DNA of 12,307 bases from UKL13-2 sp031430555 (GTDB lineage: Bacteria; Pseudomonadota; Gammaproteobacteria; Burkholderiales; Usitatibacteraceae), in NCBI GenBank assembly GCA_031430555.1, contig JANPBQ010000329.1, positions 1 to 12,307 of the forward strand. Reading direction: 5' to 3'. Under the pieces are notes generated by a model. It did not search any database and was not told the DNA's origin. It saw only the letters and a program-made list of their open reading frames with translations. Shown one piece after another: positions 1 to 7,303 of the stretch (within the stretch, counting starts at the first letter, position 1; every line of letters starts with the position of its first letter). Both the position numbers and the translations under genes were made by a program.

Positions 1-125
1 GTGAATTCTTGCTCCCAGTACCTGAGCACATGCGGCTTTACGCCGCACAGCTCACTGACTTCACCGATGGTGAAGTATCGCTTCGCCGGGATGGCCGGCA
101 GGCTACTGGTGAGCAAGGGTTCCAT
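1..125 (-). CDS. MerR-family transcriptional regulator, N-terminal fragment
   Basis: Partial gene cut by the left window edge. The minus-strand frame starts at ATG 125-123 and gives MEPLLTSSLPAIPAKRYFTI, followed by residues that read as a MerR winged-helix start: IGEVSELCGVKPHVLRYWE. The 'VLRYWEQEF' part is the conserved helix-turn-helix/wing region of MerR proteins. Only about 41 residues are visible, so the effector domain and the regulon cannot be judged. The start overlaps the 3' end of ihfA by 23 bp, which suggests translational coupling. A MerR-like gene directly after ihfA is a familiar arrangement at the end of this operon in betaproteobacteria, from general knowledge. Confidence is high for the family and low for the function. 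Confidence 0.85.
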   Translation of the reverse strand, partial: MEPLLTSSLPAIPAKRYFTIGEVSELCGVKPHVLRYWEQEF

Positions 126-411
126 TGAAGGACTTTTCAACTAGGCTCTTCAGTTTTTGGCTGGCATGGAAAGTTACGACCCGCCGCGCCGTGATCGGGA
201 TTTCTTCGCCCGTCTTGGGATTGCGTCCGGGACGCTGCGGCTTGTTTCGCAATTGGAAATTGCCGAATCCGGACAACTTCACGCTGTCGCCGTTTTCCAG
301 GGCGTGCCGAATTTCTTCGAAAAAGGACTCCACCATGTCCTTCGCTTCGCGCTTATTCAGGCCAACTTTCTCAAACATCAAGTCAGCGAGTTCCGCTTTC
401 GTGAGCGTCAT
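103..411 (-). CDS. ihfA: Integration host factor subunit alpha
   Basis: The 102-residue product is the alpha subunit of IHF, the heterodimeric DNA-bending protein of the nucleoid that acts in recombination, replication and transcription. The whole length is one HU/IHF fold. The beta-arm signature RPGRNPKTGEEIPI lies at about residues 60-73, and Pro65 is the residue that intercalates into the minor groove in E. coli IHF-alpha. 'KLSGFGNF' at about 45-52 is also typical. The start is the ATG at 411-409, 11 bp after the pheT stop; its ribosome binding site is weak, so expression may depend on coupling to pheT or on a promoter inside pheT, as known in E. coli. The partner subunit ihfB is not in the window. 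The 3' end overlaps the merR-like gene. Confidence 0.96.
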   Translation of the reverse strand: MTLTKAELADLMFEKVGLNKREAKDMVESFFEEIRHALENGDSVKLSGFGNFQLRNKPQRPGRNPKTGEEIPITARRVVTFHASQKLKSLVEKSFNGTLAHQ

Positions 412-422
412 AGATAATCGCT

Positions 423-2801
423 TTATTTTCTTATAGTTGCGCCAAACTCTTGTGATAATACTTCAACTATTCGAGAAACTTGGAAATCCGCCTCAAGATC
501 TGTCAAAGTCCTATCAGTATCCTGCATAACTATACGAAAGGCAACACTTTTTTTCCCAGAGTCCATGTTTGCACCGCGGTAAAGATCGAAAAGTGAAAAC
601 TCCGTCAACGACGCGAGTTTTTGGCCCAAAACGGTGTCATATATCGCCTGAATGGTGATATTTTCATCAACCACCAGTGCAATGTCGCGACGCACCGATT
701 GCATGCGCGATGTCGCATGGTAGGCGGGCGCTGGCAAGCGCGAAATCGCCTCGACGTCGATTTCAAACAAAATCGGCGCAAGCGGCAATTCATACTTTTG
801 CTGCCACCGCGGATGAAGTTCACCGACGACACCAATCCGTCTGTCGCCGATGAGAATTTGTGCCGATCGGCCAGGATGAAGGGCGGGATGCGCCGATTTC
901 TCAACCCGCACGATGAACCCGGAAAGAAGGATTTCGATTTCGCCTTTGACACTGAAAAAATCCGCCAATACGCCCTTCTGTCCTCCCTCCCCCCACTGCT
1001 CAGGAAAACGGCTGCCATACACGAGCCCGCCGAGGCGTTCCGGCTGTGCGGCAATGGTCGCTTCATCGGCGAGAAAACAGCGGCCGATTTCAAACAGCTT
1101 CAATCGTGACTCGCCATGGTTCAGATTGTGTTTGAGCGAAGCAATCAAGCCCCCCAGCATACTGCTGCGCATGACACTCATATGGCTTGCGATCGGATTG
1201 GCGAGCTTCAATGGCGTGGGATTGGCCGTAAAATCGCTTTCCCACACATCCGGGACGAAGCTGTAGTTGATGACTTCCTGATAGCCCAGATCGGCTAGCG
1301 TGTGGCGCAAGAAGCTCCGCGACCGCTGTCCCTCGGGCATCGACAACATCGGCACCGAGGAACGCGGAGAGTTTGCCGGAATTTTTTCAAAGCCGAAGAC
1401 ACGCGCGATTTCATCGATAAAGTCTTCCTCGATATTCAGATCGAATCTGAAGGAAGGCGGCACCACCAACAATTGGTTTCCCGCTTCGGTCACAACACAT
1501 TGCAGCCGCCTGAGAATATCCATCATGTCTTGCAAGGGAATCGGCATGCCAATCAGGCGGATCGCCCGTGCCGGCCTGACACGCACCGCCTGGCGCTCAG
1601 GTAACTTGCCCAGCGTTTCGATGACCGGGCCGATGCGCGTCACGGGCGTTCCACAGATTTCCACGGCGAGACGTGTCGCCTCCTCAATACCGTCTCGTGC
1701 ACTGGCAGGGTCGACGCCGCGCTCAAATCGAAAGGCCGCGTCCGAATTGATGCCCAATGTGCGTGTCTTTCCTTGAATGGCGTCGGGATTGAAATACGCC
1801 GCCTCAAAGAAAACGTTCTTGGTCTCGTCGGTCACCATGCTTTCTAGTCCACCCATCACGCCACCCATCGCGACCGGGCCGTCATCGTCGGCGATTAGCA
1901 GCATGTCCTGCGCCAAATCGACATGTTGCTCATTGAGCAAATTCATTTTTTCGCCAGCTTTCGGAAATCGGACATCGATTCCGCCCCGCAGCTTGTCATT
2001 GTCGAACGCGTGCATCGGACGACCGCGTTCAAGCGTGAGGAAATTGGTGATATCCACCAATGGCGCGATCGAGCGAAAACCGGCGCGCTCCAGGCGGCGC
2101 TTCATCCATTCGGGTGTGGCGGCGCGCGCGTTTAGGTGCGAAATGACTCGGCCGACATAACGCCCACAGGCAGCGGGCTCCGAGATCGTGATCAAACGTG
2201 TCGCCTCACAAGTGCTGGGGACAGGCATAACAACGGGAAGGGTTAATTTCGCGCCGGAAATCGCTGCCAAATCACGCGCAATGCCGATCATGGACAAGCA
2301 ATCGCCACGGTTGGGTGTCATTTTCAACGTCAGGTAGACGTCGTCCAGATCGAGGTACTCGCGAATACTCTGACCGATCGGTGCGTCTGCCGCGAGCGCC
2401 AGCAATCCACCGTGATCGTCCGATAGTCCCAATTCCTTGGCGGAACACAACATGCCGTTCGACTCAACGCCACGCAATTTTGCCTGTTTGATCTCAAGGC
2501 CAGGTAGCTTTGCGCCGACTAACGCACATGGCACCCGCATGCCGGGCACCACATTCGGCGCCCCGCAAACGATTTGGAGCAACTGACCGGTGCCCGCATC
2601 CACTTCGCAGACGCGCAATTTATCGGCATCCGGGTGCGGTGCGGTACTTTTGACTTCCGCCACGACGATTCGATCGAACGCCGCCGCGACCGGCGTGATT
2701 TCCTCGACTTCCAGCCCCGCCATCGTGAGTGTGTGTGCGAGTTCATCGATCGACAGTTTGATGTCGACCAACTCCCTCAACCAATTTACTGAAACTTTCA
2801 T
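423..2801 (-). CDS. pheT: Phenylalanine--tRNA ligase beta subunit
   Basis: The 792-residue product is the beta subunit of the cytoplasmic alpha2-beta2 PheRS, close to the usual bacterial length (about 795). It holds the tRNA-binding and editing functions, while the alpha subunit holds the active site. Visible parts in order: an N-terminal segment MKVSVNWLRELVD; an EMAP-like tRNA-binding domain at about residues 40-150, with CGAPNV and GVESNGMLCS; the MTPNRGDCLS motif at 161-170; the B3/B4 editing region; a B5 domain at about 405-475; a catalytic-like core; and a C-terminal ferredoxin-fold anticodon-binding domain at about 698-792, beginning near SVRRDIALVVD. The ATG lies 12 bp after the pheS stop, with a weak GGA about 8 nt upstream, consistent with pheS-pheT coupling. 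No frameshift is seen. Confidence 0.97.
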   Translation of the reverse strand: MKVSVNWLRELVDIKLSIDELAHTLTMAGLEVEEITPVAAAFDRIVVAEVKSTAPHPDADKLRVCEVDAGTGQLLQIVCGAPNVVPGMRVPCALVGAKLPGLEIKQAKLRGVESNGMLCSAKELGLSDDHGGLLALAADAPIGQSIREYLDLDDVYLTLKMTPNRGDCLSMIGIARDLAAISGAKLTLPVVMPVPSTCEATRLITISEPAACGRYVGRVISHLNARAATPEWMKRRLERAGFRSIAPLVDITNFLTLERGRPMHAFDNDKLRGGIDVRFPKAGEKMNLLNEQHVDLAQDMLLIADDDGPVAMGGVMGGLESMVTDETKNVFFEAAYFNPDAIQGKTRTLGINSDAAFRFERGVDPASARDGIEEATRLAVEICGTPVTRIGPVIETLGKLPERQAVRVRPARAIRLIGMPIPLQDMMDILRRLQCVVTEAGNQLLVVPPSFRFDLNIEEDFIDEIARVFGFEKIPANSPRSSVPMLSMPEGQRSRSFLRHTLADLGYQEVINYSFVPDVWESDFTANPTPLKLANPIASHMSVMRSSMLGGLIASLKHNLNHGESRLKLFEIGRCFLADEATIAAQPERLGGLVYGSRFPEQWGEGGQKGVLADFFSVKGEIEILLSGFIVRVEKSAHPALHPGRSAQILIGDRRIGVVGELHPRWQQKYELPLAPILFEIDVEAISRLPAPAYHATSRMQSVRRDIALVVDENITIQAIYDTVLGQKLASLTEFSLFDLYRGANMDSGKKSVAFRIVMQDTDRTLTDLEADFQVSRIVEVLSQEFGATIRK

Positions 2802-2813
2802 TGTCTGATTCCG

Positions 2814-3827
2814 CTAGCGAAATTGGCTGAGAAACTTCATGTCGTTCTCAAAGAACAAACGAAGATCGTTGACACCGTACCTCAGCATGGCAAGGCGATC
2901 CAGCCCCATGCCGAACGCGAAACCGGAATATTTTTCAGGGTCAATTCCACCGTTGCGCAACACCTCCGGATGAACCACACCTCCGCCGCCGATTTCCAGC
3001 CATTTGATTTTGCCGCCCTTGTTTTCCCACTCCATATCGATTTCAACGCCGGGCTCAACAAAGGGAAAAAACGACGGGCGGAAACGGATTTGCATATCTT
3101 CGCGTTCAAAGAAAGCGCGGAAGAATTGCGTCAATGTGCCTTTGAGATCCGCAAGGCTGATACCCTCGTCGATCCAAAGTCCTTCGATCTGGTGGAACAT
3201 CGGCGAGTGTGTCGCATCGTGGTCGCAGCGATAGACTCTTCCTGGACAAATGATGCGTATCGGCGGGCCGCCTCGTCTGGCCTGCGCCTCCATATAACGA
3301 ATCTGCACGGGCGACGTGTGCGGACGCAGTATGTGCGTCGAATTTTGCAAGTAAAATGTATCCTGCATCGATCGTGCAGGGTGGTTTTCCGGTGTATTGA
3401 GTGCCGTAAAGCTGTAATAGTCGGTTTCGATTTCAGGCCCGTCCGCTACCGAGAACCCCATCGTTGCGAATAGCGCCTCGATTCGCTCCAGCGCGCGCGT
3501 CACCGGATGCAGCCCGCCGACGCCGGGGTTGCGGCCGGGTAGCGTCACATCGATGGCCTCCGCGGCGAGTTTCGTTTGCAATTCCGCCATTGCGATGCGC
3601 GACTTGGCATTGTTGATCAACGCTTCGACGTTCGTCTTGATTTCGTTGATCGCGGCGCCCGCCGTTTTTTTCTCGTCCGGCGGCAGTTTGCCGAGTAACT
3701 TGAGTTGCTCCGTCAGCGAGCCGGTTTTTCCCAGGTACTTTGCCTTGACTTGTTCAAGCTCGGGCATCGATTTCACGCCGCCCAACGTGGCGGTGGCATC
3801 GGTCAATATGTCTTGAAGCGTGCTCAT
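2814..3827 (-). CDS. pheS: Phenylalanine--tRNA ligase alpha subunit
   Basis: The 337-residue catalytic subunit of PheRS activates Phe and charges tRNA-Phe together with PheT. It has an N-terminal coiled-coil tRNA-binding arm (about 1-90) and then a class II synthetase core. Motif 2 reads GRVYRCDHDATHSPMFHQ (196-213) and motif 3 GFAFGMGLDRLAMLRYG (302-318). Ala304, in SGFAFGMG, corresponds to the E. coli substrate-pocket Ala294. I chose the ATG at 3827-3825 because MSTLQDILTDA aligns with the E. coli N terminus. The frame stays open upstream to a TTG at 3878, but that would add 17 residues and start inside the tail of a terminator hairpin. A terminator-like structure upstream may control pheST, but no Phe-rich leader like E. 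coli pheM is present. Confidence 0.96.
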   Translation of the reverse strand: MSTLQDILTDATATLGGVKSMPELEQVKAKYLGKTGSLTEQLKLLGKLPPDEKKTAGAAINEIKTNVEALINNAKSRIAMAELQTKLAAEAIDVTLPGRNPGVGGLHPVTRALERIEALFATMGFSVADGPEIETDYYSFTALNTPENHPARSMQDTFYLQNSTHILRPHTSPVQIRYMEAQARRGGPPIRIICPGRVYRCDHDATHSPMFHQIEGLWIDEGISLADLKGTLTQFFRAFFEREDMQIRFRPSFFPFVEPGVEIDMEWENKGGKIKWLEIGGGGVVHPEVLRNGGIDPEKYSGFAFGMGLDRLAMLRYGVNDLRLFFENDMKFLSQFR

Positions 3828-3875
3828 GTTTGTCGATTCAATGATACGAGAATGTTCAATCCGGAACAGCGAAAA

Positions 3876-3911
3876 CAAAAGGCCCGCTGCGATTATTCAG
3901 CGGGCCTTTTG
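3876..3911 (-). terminator. Intrinsic terminator or attenuator between rplT and pheS
   Basis: A perfect 13-bp inverted repeat pairs 3876-3888 with 3899-3911 (CAAAAGGCCCGCT with AGCGGGCCTTTTG), with a 10-nt loop. Read on the minus strand the 3' arm runs into TTTTGTTTT, a U-tract. It lies about 42 nt after the rplT stop and about 48 nt before the pheS ATG. In E. coli an attenuator follows pheM at the same place, so position supports a role in setting pheST expression. The sequence is nearly symmetric and could also stop plus-strand transcripts. Confidence 0.8.
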
Positions 3912-3919
3912 TGCGTTTT

Positions 3920-3941
3920 ATCGTACAGATTTCGTACAGAT
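3920..3941 (-). repeat. Tandem 10-bp repeat / small hairpin before the pheS terminator
   Basis: TCGTACAGAT occurs at 3921-3930 and again at 3932-3941, an 11-bp period. Read as minus-strand RNA from 3941 to 3920, the block folds as AUC-GUAC against GUAC-GAU, with one bulged U and a 7-nt loop. It sits between the rplT stop and the terminator hairpin. A role in attenuation is inference only. Confidence 0.5.
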
Positions 3942-3952
3942 ATTTTTCGTTC

Positions 3953-4312
3953 CTACGCAGCGAGGCCGGCTTTGGCTTGCTCCACAAATCGGGCAAACGC
4001 CGGCTTGTCCATCACGGCCAAATCGGCCAGCACTTTGCGATCGACTTCAATGTGCGCTTTTTTCAGGCCGTTCATGAAACGCGAATAGGTAATCCCGCCG
4101 CTGCGTGCGGCCGCGTTGATACGCGCAATCCACAGTGCACGGAACACACGCTTTTTGGCGCGACGATCACGGTAGGCATATTGGCCCGCCTTCATCACCG
4201 CTTCTTTGGCGATACGGAAAACAGTACTGCGGCGACCGCGATAGCCTTTGGCTAGATTGAGGACTTTCTTGTGACGGGCACGGGCGGTAACACCACGTTT
4301 AACTCTAGGCAT
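3953..4312 (-). CDS. rplT: 50S ribosomal protein L20
   Basis: The 119-residue L20 binds 23S rRNA early in large-subunit assembly. In E. coli it also represses translation of rpmI-rplT mRNA. The sequence is typical over its full length: PRVKRGVTARARHKK at the N-terminal, basic rRNA-threading tail (2-16), AKGYRGRRSTVFRIAKEAV at about 21-39, YAYRDRRAKKR, and LWIARINAAARSGGITYSRF in the globular part. The start codon ATG 4312-4310 has AAGGAG about 8 nt upstream and lies 11 bp after the rpmI stop, so the two are likely coupled. Nothing is odd in length or composition. Confidence 0.98.
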   Translation of the reverse strand: MPRVKRGVTARARHKKVLNLAKGYRGRRSTVFRIAKEAVMKAGQYAYRDRRAKKRVFRALWIARINAAARSGGITYSRFMNGLKKAHIEVDRKVLADLAVMDKPAFARFVEQAKAGLAA

Positions 4313-4323
4313 GGTGGCGCTCC

Positions 4324-4521
4324 TTATGCGTAGGGCAACATGCGATGCACGCTGACCAGATTGGTTGCATGAATCTCAGCCGTGCCACGCAGTTGACGCT
4401 TGTTCTTGGTGGTTTTCTTGGTGAGGATGTGGCGTTTGAACGCCATGGAGCGCTTGATCGAGCCGCTTCCTCGCGGCTTGAACCGCTTGGCGGCGCCGCT
4501 CTTTGTCTTCATTTTTGGCAT
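4324..4521 (-). CDS. rpmI: 50S ribosomal protein L35
   Basis: The 65-residue product is the small, very basic L35 of the large ribosomal subunit. The N terminus MPKMKTKSGAAKRFKPRGSG and the internal HILTKKTTKNKRQLRGTA are hallmark L35 sequences, and the length matches the family (64-65). The ATG at 4521-4519 is preceded by AAAAAAGG about 8 nt upstream. It follows infC after a 114-bp gap that contains hairpins and precedes rplT by 11 bp, the standard infC-rpmI-rplT order. Translation is probably controlled by L20, by analogy with E. coli. Confidence 0.98.
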   Translation of the reverse strand: MPKMKTKSGAAKRFKPRGSGSIKRSMAFKRHILTKKTTKNKRQLRGTAEIHATNLVSVHRMLPYA

Positions 4522-4558
4522 GTTGATACCTTTTTTGACTACGTTGCCGCGTCAGGTG

Positions 4559-4625
4559 GTGGAACCTTTCCACGCTTGGTACCTGAAGTCGACTTGTTTG
4601 CACCATCGTGCTGCCGGGGTGGTGC
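4559..4625 (-). promoter_or_regulatory. Structured infC-rpmI spacer, candidate L20 autoregulation site
   Basis: The 114-nt spacer between the infC stop and the rpmI start contains two inverted repeats. One pairs 4559-4564 with 4568-4573 (GTGGAA / TTCCAC, 3-nt loop). The other pairs 4600-4605 with 4620-4625 (GCACCA / TGGTGC, 14-nt loop). Neither is followed by a U-tract, so they do not look like terminators. In E. coli, L20 represses rpmI-rplT through structured sites in this part of the mRNA. That the same happens here is inference from position. Confidence 0.35.
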
Positions 4626-4635
4626 CCCCTTGAAA

Positions 4636-5160
4636 TCAGTGTTTCTTTCTTGGCCCGACCATCATCACCATCTGACGGCCTTCCATCTTCGGAAACTGTT
4701 CTACCTGCCCCAGTTCCGTCAAATCCGCTTCCACCCGCTTCAGCAGCGCCATGCCCAATTCCTGATGGGCCATTTCGCGTCCGCGAAAACGCAGGGTGAT
4801 TTTTGTCTTGTCGCCTTCTTCGAGAAAACGTTTCAGATTGCGCACCTTGATGTTGTAATCGCCATCATCGGTACCCGGTCGGAATTTCACTTCCTTGACC
4901 TGAATCTGCTTCTGCTTCAACTTGGCTTCGTGCGCTTTTTTGGCTTCGCGGTATTTGAACTTGCCGAAATCCATGATTCGGCAGACTGGCGGTTTCGCCG
5001 TCGGGGCGATTTCCACCAAATCCAGTTCTTTTTCTTCCGCCAGCCGATTCGCTTCCGCGAGGCTTACGATTCCCAGTGGCTCACTTTCGGGGCCAAGCAG
5101 CCGAACCTCTGTCACGTTGGTGATTTCAGTGTTGATTCGGACGTCTTTTTCAGTAGCGAT
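4636..5160 (-). CDS. infC: Translation initiation factor IF-3, ATC start codon
   Basis: The 174-residue IF-3 binds the 30S subunit, keeps the subunits apart and checks start-codon choice. The N domain includes VRINTEITNVTEVRLLGPE, then LDLVEIAPTAKPPVCRIMDF, a basic linker (KAHEAKLKQKQIQVKEVKFRP), and a C domain with DKTKITLRFRGREMAHQELG. The start I choose is ATC at 5160-5158. An in-frame TAG sits at 5172-5170; after it no ATG, GTG or TTG occurs until a GTG at 5115, which would cut off conserved IF-3 residues. AGGAG at 5171-5167 is correctly spaced for the ATC. E. coli infC uses the rare start AUU, through which IF-3 represses its own synthesis; an AUC here fits the same logic. The gene follows thrS after 126 bp. 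Confidence 0.95.
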   Translation of the reverse strand: MATEKDVRINTEITNVTEVRLLGPESEPLGIVSLAEANRLAEEKELDLVEIAPTAKPPVCRIMDFGKFKYREAKKAHEAKLKQKQIQVKEVKFRPGTDDGDYNIKVRNLKRFLEEGDKTKITLRFRGREMAHQELGMALLKRVEADLTELGQVEQFPKMEGRQMVMMVGPRKKH

Positions 5161-5166
5161 AAAACT

Positions 5167-5171
5167 CTCCT
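5167..5171 (-). promoter_or_regulatory. Shine-Dalgarno that fixes the infC ATC start
   Basis: AGGAG on the minus strand lies 6 nt before ATC at 5160-5158 and overlaps the in-frame TAG stop at 5172-5170. It supports initiation at ATC rather than at the downstream GTG (5115), which has no comparable site. Confidence 0.75.
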
Positions 5172-5187
5172 AGTAATTGCTCAATAT

Positions 5188-5215
5188 CTTGGGCGCTGAA
5201 TGTCAGCGCCTCAAG
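5188..5215 (-). other. Strong hairpin in the thrS-infC spacer
   Basis: GGCGCTGA (5192-5199) pairs with TCAGCGCC (5203-5210) around a 3-nt loop, and CTTG (5188-5191) pairs with CAAG (5212-5215) with one bulged base at 5211. This makes about 12 bp in all. No U-tract follows on either strand, so it is not a standard intrinsic terminator. It ends about 28 nt before the infC start codon. A role in infC translation, mRNA processing or pausing is possible but not shown. The rest of the 126-bp spacer also holds two copies of TTTTAGCCC. Confidence 0.6.
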
Positions 5216-5286
5216 GGCTAAAAACGGGGGCTAAAACGGCCAACCCGCGGCACGAAAAATACCCCGCGACGGCGTCGAGATTGCGC

Positions 5287-7206
5287 TCAACGCTTGGCGG
5301 CGACTTCCGCTTTTACATGCGAAATGAATTGGTCGAGACTCATGGCGGCGAGGTTTTCACCGCCGCCTTTGCCATCCCGAACGCGCGCTGTTACGGTATT
5401 CGCCTGCAATTCCTTATCGCCCAAGATCAGCAGAAAAGGTACTTTTTGCAAGCTATGTTCTCGGATTTTATAGGAAATCTTCTCATTTCGCAAATCAGCC
5501 TGAACCCGAAGTCCCGCCGCTTTCAGGCCCGCGACCACGGTTTTCACGTAATCCGCCTGCGCTTCCGTCACATCCATCGCAACGACTTGAATCGGGGCGA
5601 GCCAAACCGGCAATGAACCGGCATGATTCTCGATCAAAATCCCGATAAATCGCTCCAGTGAACCGACGATTGCCCGGTGTAGCATCACGGGCGTTTGCCG
5701 GGTACTTTCAGCGTCGATGTAATCCGCCCCCAGCCTACCGGGCATTGAAAAATCGACTTGCATCGTGCCGCATTGCCAGGAACGACCGATCGAGTCTTTC
5801 ATGTGATATTCAATCTTTGGGCCATAGAATGCACCCTCGCCCGGCAACTCCGTCCATTCGGCACCCGATGCCTTCAGCGCATCGCGCAAGGCACTTTCGG
5901 CACGATCCCAGGTCTCATCCGCGCCGATGCGTTTTTCCGGACGCAACGCGATTTTGATGGCGATATTTTCAAAACCGAAATCAGCATAAACCGCCAGCGC
6001 GAGGCGATTGAAAGCGACGCATTCGTCGGTGATCTGCGCGTCGGTGCAGAAAATATGACCATCATCCTGCACAAAGCCGCGCACACGCATGATGCCGTGC
6101 AGCGCGCCGGAAGCCTCGTTGCGGTGGCAGGAACCAAATTCACCGTAGCGCAACGGTAAATCGCGATAGGAGCGCAAATCGGACTTGAACACCTGCACGT
6201 GGCCCGGACAATTCATCGGTTTGATGGCGTAGTCGTGCTTATCGGACTCCGTCATGAACATGTTGTCTTTGTAGTTTTCCCAATGCCCGGATTTTTCCCA
6301 CAGGCTCCGTGCCAGAATCTGCGGACAGCGAATCTCCTGATACCCATTGTCCTGATAGACGGCGCGCATGTACTGCTCGACCTGTTGCCAGATCGCCCAG
6401 CCTTTGGGATGCCAGAACACCATTCCCGGCGCTTCGTCTTGCATGTGAAACAAATCGAGTTGCTTGCCGATTTTGCGGTGATCGCGCTTTTCGGCTTCAT
6501 CGAGCATGTGGAGATACTGCTCCTGATCTTCCTTTTTCGCCCAGGCAGTGCCGTAAATGCGTTGCAACATTTCATTCTTCGAGTCGCCGCGCCAATAGGC
6601 ACCGGCCACTTTCATGAGCTTGAACACTTTCAGTTTGCCGGTAGAAGGCACATGCGGGCCGCGGCAAAGATCGGTGAAATCACCTTCCGTGTAGAGTGAG
6701 ACCTCCTGATCGGCCGGTATGGCACCAATGATCTCGGCCTTGTAGTGCTCGCCAAGCCCTTTGAAAAAAGCGACGGCGTCATCACGCGCGAGCACTTTGC
6801 GTGTGACCGGAATATCCGCCTTAGCGAGCTCCGCCATCTCTTTCTCGATGGCGATCAAGTCATCCGGCGTGAACGGTCGCTTGTACGAAAAATCGTAGTA
6901 GAAACCGTTCTCGATCACCGGGCCGATGGTCACTTGTACGTCGGGAAAGAGCGTTTTCACCGCATAGGCGAGCAAGTGCGCGGTCGAATGGCGAATCATG
7001 TCGAGGCCGTCGGCGTCCTTGTCGGTGACGATGGCGAGCGTGGCGTCCTGATCGATGAGATGCGACGTATCGACCAGTTTGCCATCGACTCGTCCCGCCA
7101 ATGCGGCCTTGGCAAGGCCGGCACCAATGCTGCCCGCAACCGCCGCCACGGAGACGGGGCCGTCGAATTGTCGAACCGATTTATCGGGTAGTGTGATCGA
7201 AACCAT
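5287..7206 (-). CDS. thrS: Threonine--tRNA ligase
   Basis: The 639-residue cytoplasmic ThrRS is of the usual bacterial length. Domains in order: TGS (1-62); the editing domain that removes mischarged Ser, with H73xxxH77 and C181xxxH185; the class II catalytic core with zinc ligands expected at C333, H384 and H510; motif 2 around SCHRNEASG (359-367, Arg362); motif 3 around HRAIVGSLERF (510-520); and a C-terminal anticodon-binding domain from about 535. All the key editing and catalytic residues I checked are present. ATG 7206-7204 has CTGGAG 7 nt upstream. The start codon lies just 23 nt after an intrinsic terminator, which is preceded by a Thr-containing leader peptide, so attenuation is likely. 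E. coli instead uses ThrRS binding to its mRNA. Confidence 0.98.
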   Translation of the reverse strand: MVSITLPDKSVRQFDGPVSVAAVAGSIGAGLAKAALAGRVDGKLVDTSHLIDQDATLAIVTDKDADGLDMIRHSTAHLLAYAVKTLFPDVQVTIGPVIENGFYYDFSYKRPFTPDDLIAIEKEMAELAKADIPVTRKVLARDDAVAFFKGLGEHYKAEIIGAIPADQEVSLYTEGDFTDLCRGPHVPSTGKLKVFKLMKVAGAYWRGDSKNEMLQRIYGTAWAKKEDQEQYLHMLDEAEKRDHRKIGKQLDLFHMQDEAPGMVFWHPKGWAIWQQVEQYMRAVYQDNGYQEIRCPQILARSLWEKSGHWENYKDNMFMTESDKHDYAIKPMNCPGHVQVFKSDLRSYRDLPLRYGEFGSCHRNEASGALHGIMRVRGFVQDDGHIFCTDAQITDECVAFNRLALAVYADFGFENIAIKIALRPEKRIGADETWDRAESALRDALKASGAEWTELPGEGAFYGPKIEYHMKDSIGRSWQCGTMQVDFSMPGRLGADYIDAESTRQTPVMLHRAIVGSLERFIGILIENHAGSLPVWLAPIQVVAMDVTEAQADYVKTVVAGLKAAGLRVQADLRNEKISYKIREHSLQKVPFLLILGDKELQANTVTARVRDGKGGGENLAAMSLDQFISHVKAEVAAKR

Positions 7207-7229
7207 GGGTGACTCCAGAAAATGAAAAC

Positions 7230-7258
7230 AAAAAAGCGCGGATCAACCGCGCTTTTTT
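7230..7258 (-). terminator. Intrinsic terminator in the thrS leader (attenuator)
   Basis: AAAAAAGCGCGG (7230-7241) and CCGCGCTTTTTT (7247-7258) form a perfect 12-bp stem with a 5-nt loop. On the minus strand the stem ends in TTTTTT followed by GTTTTC. The thrS ATG lies 23 nt further on and this gap is taken up by the ribosome binding site. I see no convincing promoter between the terminator and thrS, so transcripts that reach thrS must pass it. Confidence 0.88.
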
Positions 7259-7303
7259 TGTGAAATCTTTGAACAGCAAAAGACGAAGACAAACCGCGCG
7301 GCT
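7244..7303 (-). promoter_or_regulatory. Candidate antiterminator pairing for thrS attenuation
   Basis: Directly after the leader-peptide stop codon comes GCCGCGCGG (7302-7294, minus strand). AGCCGCGC (7303-7296) can pair over 8 bp, including one G-U, with GCGCGGTT (7252-7245), the 5' arm and loop of the terminator. The two structures exclude each other. A ribosome at the leader stop would cover the upstream segment and favour the terminator; a ribosome stalled on earlier Thr codons would leave it free and favour read-through. The pairing is seen in the sequence; the mechanism is inferred. Confidence 0.6.

Noticed and set aside
2823..3473. A 216-codon plus-strand open frame opposite pheS
   Set aside because: It is fully antisense to pheS and shows no family features.
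3827..3878. An upstream TTG start for pheS adding 17 residues
   Set aside because: The start would lie in the terminator tail, and the family N terminus matches the ATG at 3827.
4345..5199. A 284-codon plus-strand open frame opposite rpmI and infC
   Set aside because: It lies entirely antisense to well-identified rpmI and infC, has no recognisable domain, and fits a shadow frame of GC-rich coding sequence.
7206..7241. A thrS promoter made of TTGATC in the terminator loop and a downstream -10
   Set aside because: The -10 candidate at 17 nt (ATTTTC) is poor and would give nearly no leader; read-through is the simpler reading.
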